The translations under genes and the position numbers were made by a program. A stretch of DNA of 64,000 nt from an uncultured Flavobacteriales bacterium (lineage in GTDB: Bacteria > Bacteroidota > Bacteroidia > Flavobacteriales_G > Salibacteraceae): NCBI GenBank assembly GCA_913020435.1, contig CAJVZZ010000012.1, positions 33,183 through 97,182 of the forward strand. Reading direction: 5' to 3'. The notes beneath the pieces were generated by a model. The model was given only the letters and a program-made list of their open reading frames with translations. It had not been told where the DNA came from and ran no database searches. Below, in pieces: positions 61,419 to 64,000 of the stretch; positions within the stretch are counted from its first letter, which is position 1, and the number at the start of each line of letters is the position of its first letter.

Positions 61419-63145
61419 TGATCTAAAGTCTCTGAGGCAGCGTCCTCATATTCCTTTTCCAGTTCATGATTTTCCTTGTTCCAACGATAGTATTTGGCAT
61501 AATTATCGAAACTATAATTATGCTCAATACCCGTTTTATGTATTTCAGTTCTGCTTAACACCGTTGTAGGCTTTATATGATACTTAATATTATTGATTTC
61601 TACATCCAGTTCCATTTTGAAGTCTGGATTGCAATTGGACCATCTATGGTAGATAAACCCATCGAAACTTACAAACTGCTCTAAAGTTGGTACATGTCTG
61701 TCGTATAAATATTGATTAAAAAACCAATTGAAATTTTGCCCAGTAATTGAATTCACCAAATCCATAAAATCAGTTGTGTTTACCAATTGCTTTTCATTTT
61801 CAGCATAAAACGTTTTTATTATCTCAAAAAATAAAGAATCACTTTCTAGAACCGATCTCAAAGTTGCCATAACCACTGAGCCTTTCATATAACAATCAGA
61901 CTCTTTAAAATTAAAATACATAAGGTCTTCTGGCCCAACAACGGGTCGTTTGTTTTGAATAAAAATTTTATCGTATCGTATTTTATTGAAATAACGGTCC
62001 GCTCCACCTACATGTTCGGCATACAAAGCCTCTGAATAAGTGGCCATGCCTTCGTGAATCCAAATGTGAGCAAAATCGGTTGCGCTAATTGAATTACCCC
62101 ACCACTCGTGAGCCACTTCGTGCAATATTATATAATCGGAATGCACAATTGCTTTGTTTTTATAATCACTTCCATAAGCAATCGCAGTCTGATGTTCCAT
62201 GCCTGCATAAGGAGCCTCTACCAACTTAAACCCATCTTTCACCCAAGAATAAGGACCAAATGTCTTTTCATAAAAATGAAAAATATCATGTACTTGCTGA
62301 AAGTGATCGGTTGCTATTTGTTCATTGTCTCTAAGCACGTAATGACTCACATTTACTAAACCGCGAATAGCATTAAGAGTGTCCTTTATCTCTACAAAAT
62401 CTCCTACATAATAGGTTATGTTGTAGTTGTTGATCGGATACGATGTCGCCCAATTGAATTTTAATTTTTCGTTTTCTAACGTATCTACTCCTGTCAATAC
62501 ACCATTACTAACTCCTGTTACAGTATTTCTACAAATTATACTTACCGATACTGAATCCGCCTCATCTAGATTATGATCTTTACAAGGAATCCACACACTA
62601 GCGCCTTGGGTTTCACAGGCCACGCCTAACCAAGGGTTTTTGTTTTTATCTTTTTTCCAAACTGTTCCACCTTTCCAAGGTGGACGCTTGGCTTTCATCG
62701 CTTTTCCTCCATACTCTACCCTAAATTGAAAAATGTCGCCTTTGCTTATTCCGTAATCAGCAATCGAAAACTGAATGGCTCTATACTTTCTAGTGAATGA
62801 AATTGGCTCGATATCGTCTTTTACATAAATGCCTTTTACATCTAGGTTTTTATGAAGATCAAATTGAAGACTATCGGATATACTATCCAATCTACAAGTA
62901 AAAATCACCGTCCCTTTAATTGTTTTAGTCTCTGGATTCGGTTCTATTTCAATTGCGTAATGCAACACATCATAGCAGGCTCGAAGTGAATTATATTTTC
63001 CTAAAGCTTGATATTCTTCAGAAACTTTTATTGGTTTGGCGTCCTTCTTAGGTTCTTTTACAAATCGTGGATTTATCACCCAACAACTTGCTAGTAGTTG
63101 TATTAAAAAAATTAAGATAACCGAAGTTTTCAATTGTGATTTCAT
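61415..63145 (-). CDS. M1-family metallopeptidase lipoprotein
   Basis: A 576-residue zinc aminopeptidase-type protein exported as a lipoprotein (LIQLLASC, Cys21). An N-terminal beta domain (YDVLHYAIEIEPNPETKTIK, SIFTCRLDSISD region) precedes the catalytic domain with AGMEHQTAIAYG (the GxMEN-type motif, here ending in His) and HEVAHEWWGN (HExxH near 342-346) followed by the third ligand Glu in WIHEGMATYSE. The C-terminal helical domain is shortened. Full catalytic set present, so probably active on periplasmic or surface peptides. No operon partner. Confidence 0.9.
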   Translation of the reverse strand: MKSQLKTSVILIFLIQLLASCWVINPRFVKEPKKDAKPIKVSEEYQALGKYNSLRACYDVLHYAIEIEPNPETKTIKGTVIFTCRLDSISDSLQFDLHKNLDVKGIYVKDDIEPISFTRKYRAIQFSIADYGISKGDIFQFRVEYGGKAMKAKRPPWKGGTVWKKDKNKNPWLGVACETQGASVWIPCKDHNLDEADSVSVSIICRNTVTGVSNGVLTGVDTLENEKLKFNWATSYPINNYNITYYVGDFVEIKDTLNAIRGLVNVSHYVLRDNEQIATDHFQQVHDIFHFYEKTFGPYSWVKDGFKLVEAPYAGMEHQTAIAYGSDYKNKAIVHSDYIILHEVAHEWWGNSISATDFAHIWIHEGMATYSEALYAEHVGGADRYFNKIRYDKIFIQNKRPVVGPEDLMYFNFKESDCYMKGSVVMATLRSVLESDSLFFEIIKTFYAENEKQLVNTTDFMDLVNSITGQNFNWFFNQYLYDRHVPTLEQFVSFDGFIYHRWSNCNPDFKMELDVEINNIKYHIKPTTVLSRTEIHKTGIEHNYSFDNYAKYYRWNKENHELEKEYEDAASETLDH

Positions 63146-63181
63146 AAGACAAAGAAGTAGAATATGTAACTAAGAATTTGG

Positions 63182-63889
63182 GTGGTCAAAAAAAATTGTG
63201 AGATTAGGAATGTGAAAATCAATTTATTGGTTTCGATTTTATTTCTCTTTGTATTTTTCACTGCAACGAATCTAACCGAAATCTCAAAAACCACTGTTTA
63301 CCCTATCCCAGGTCAAGGAAGCGATTATCGCCTCTTTCATGACTTAGAATTTGATGCTTCGTTTAGCATTAATCATATAAAATATTCTGTTCCCGGTAAA
63401 AAGGTGACGATATGTGAGTTCGCAATAGAACTGAGTGCTCAAATTGATACTTCAAAGCCCTTTATTTTAATTTGAGTTTCCTTAGGTGGAATGCTCGTAA
63501 CTAAAATGAGCACTTTTTTGAATCCTGTTCTAATAATAATATACAGCGCAAAATCACACAAAGAATTACCAATTACCTCTCTTTTTCAAAAGGTAACTCC
63601 CGTATATAAACTTGTACCAAAAGGCTTAGTGAAATTTGGTGCAAAAGTTTTACAAAAAATCTTTGAACCCGATCGCAAAAACAATATGGAAACGTTTAAA
63701 GCTATGCTGAACGACAAAGATCCTTTGTTTTTAAAACGTACCGCTAAAATGATTATTCGATAGGATAGAACTTTGTCTCCAAGTGGAATTATTCATATCT
63801 ATAGAACAAAAGATCACACTTTACCTTATAGGAATATTGAACTCAACTTTACGGTTCCAAATGGCTCTCATATGCTTGCGATGACTTAA
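63182..63889 (+). pseudogene. Alpha/beta hydrolase with two in-frame nonsense codons
   Basis: One frame of 236 codons, interrupted only by TGA at 63473 and TAG at 63761. It reads TVYPIPGQGSDYRLFHDLEF, IDTSKPFILI, stop, VSLGGMLVTKMSTFLNPVLI, IIYSAKSHKELPITSLFQKV, DPLFLKRTAKMIIR, stop, DRTLSPSGIIHIYRTKDHTL and ends NGSHMLAMT. The first stop replaces the first Gly of the nucleophile elbow G-V-S-L-G-G and the second probably replaces a Trp, each by a single base change. Both are consistent with recent inactivation of a once complete hydrolase (nucleophile Ser, Asp in TKDHT, His in GSHM). A GTG at 63182 is the likely old start. Confidence 0.8.
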
Positions 63890-63940
63890 GCTAAAACTGT
63901 CTCTATACTTCTTCGAGAGATACTCCAAACCAAATGATAA

Positions 63941-63975
63941 CAAACAAAAAAAGCACCCATTTGCAGGGTGCTTTT
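63941..63975 (-). terminator. Terminator of a minus-strand gene beyond the window
   Basis: On the minus strand AAAAGCACCC, loop TGCAAAT, GGGTGCTTTT and TTTGTTTG. It implies a gene that ends close to the right edge and is read leftwards. Confidence 0.8.
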
Positions 63976-64000
63976 CAAAATTTGTCGTTTGAGACTTACA

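Noticed and set aside
63182..63889. Stop-codon reassignment or programmed read-through
   Set aside because: Intact neighbouring genes use TAA, TAG and TGA as normal stops, and the other broken genes in the window contain all kinds of lesion, so ordinary decay is simpler.

Overview
The window is a 64 kb chromosomal stretch of an AT-rich member of the Bacteroidota, most likely a marine or aquatic flavobacterium-like lineage (Flavobacteriales). The evidence is the SecDF fusion, type IX secretion (T9SS) type A sorting domains, PorV/PorQ-family and HmuY proteins, many TonB-dependent receptors with an N-terminal carboxypeptidase-like domain, a bacterial GGGP synthase, and promoters of the Bacteroidota type (TTG, about 20 bp, TAnnTTTG). 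There is no CRISPR array, intact insertion sequence, prophage or origin.

Layout. 1-8000 is housekeeping: the 3' part of secDF, tatA, a putative porin, a reverse-strand lipid/cofactor group (thiE-like, GGGP synthase, phosphopantetheinyl transferase) and ahcY. 8056-8815 holds two small exported proteins whose start codons lie one base apart on opposite strands. 9003-18530 is an outer-membrane operon: a large TonB receptor, a 1508-residue secreted protein and a PorV/PorQ-like barrel. 18618-34699 is mixed housekeeping: greA, HIT, ruvC, a flippase-like protein plus GT2 glycosyltransferase, SPOR, a BNR-repeat protein, a DMFase-like lipoprotein, SDR, typA, an AtoE transporter, DUF3127 and a flavin reductase. 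34907-34988 is tRNA-Leu(UAG), whose 3' end starts a 127-bp tandem repeat. 35453-38236 is a TonB receptor with a CxxC plug and its own thioredoxin. 38501-41494 holds a secreted protein, an orphan ABC ATPase and a methyltransferase.

41510-49588 is the most system-like region: a haem acquisition locus on the minus strand. It encodes a NarL-type regulator with an atypical receiver, a DUF6607 protein, an FMN-binding protein, a membrane protein, a HmuY-like protein carrying a T9SS sorting tail, a 67-residue coupled small protein, a HmuR-like receptor, a HmuY lipoprotein and a small Cys-rich protein. Three promoters in the locus carry the same 16-bp palindrome, TACCAY-N4-RTGGTA, which I read as the operator of the regulator encoded there.

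50307-52240 is a PAS histidine kinase next to an RsbQ-like alpha/beta hydrolase, a probable small-molecule sensing pair. 52525-55028 is a decayed pair (GT39-type glycosyltransferase and a sulfatase that has lost its catalytic segment). 55082-58395 is tig-clpP-clpX. The right end has a MORN-like protein, a metallophosphoesterase, an M1 aminopeptidase lipoprotein and an alpha/beta hydrolase pseudogene with two nonsense codons.

All family calls are made by eye from the sequence; no database search was run.
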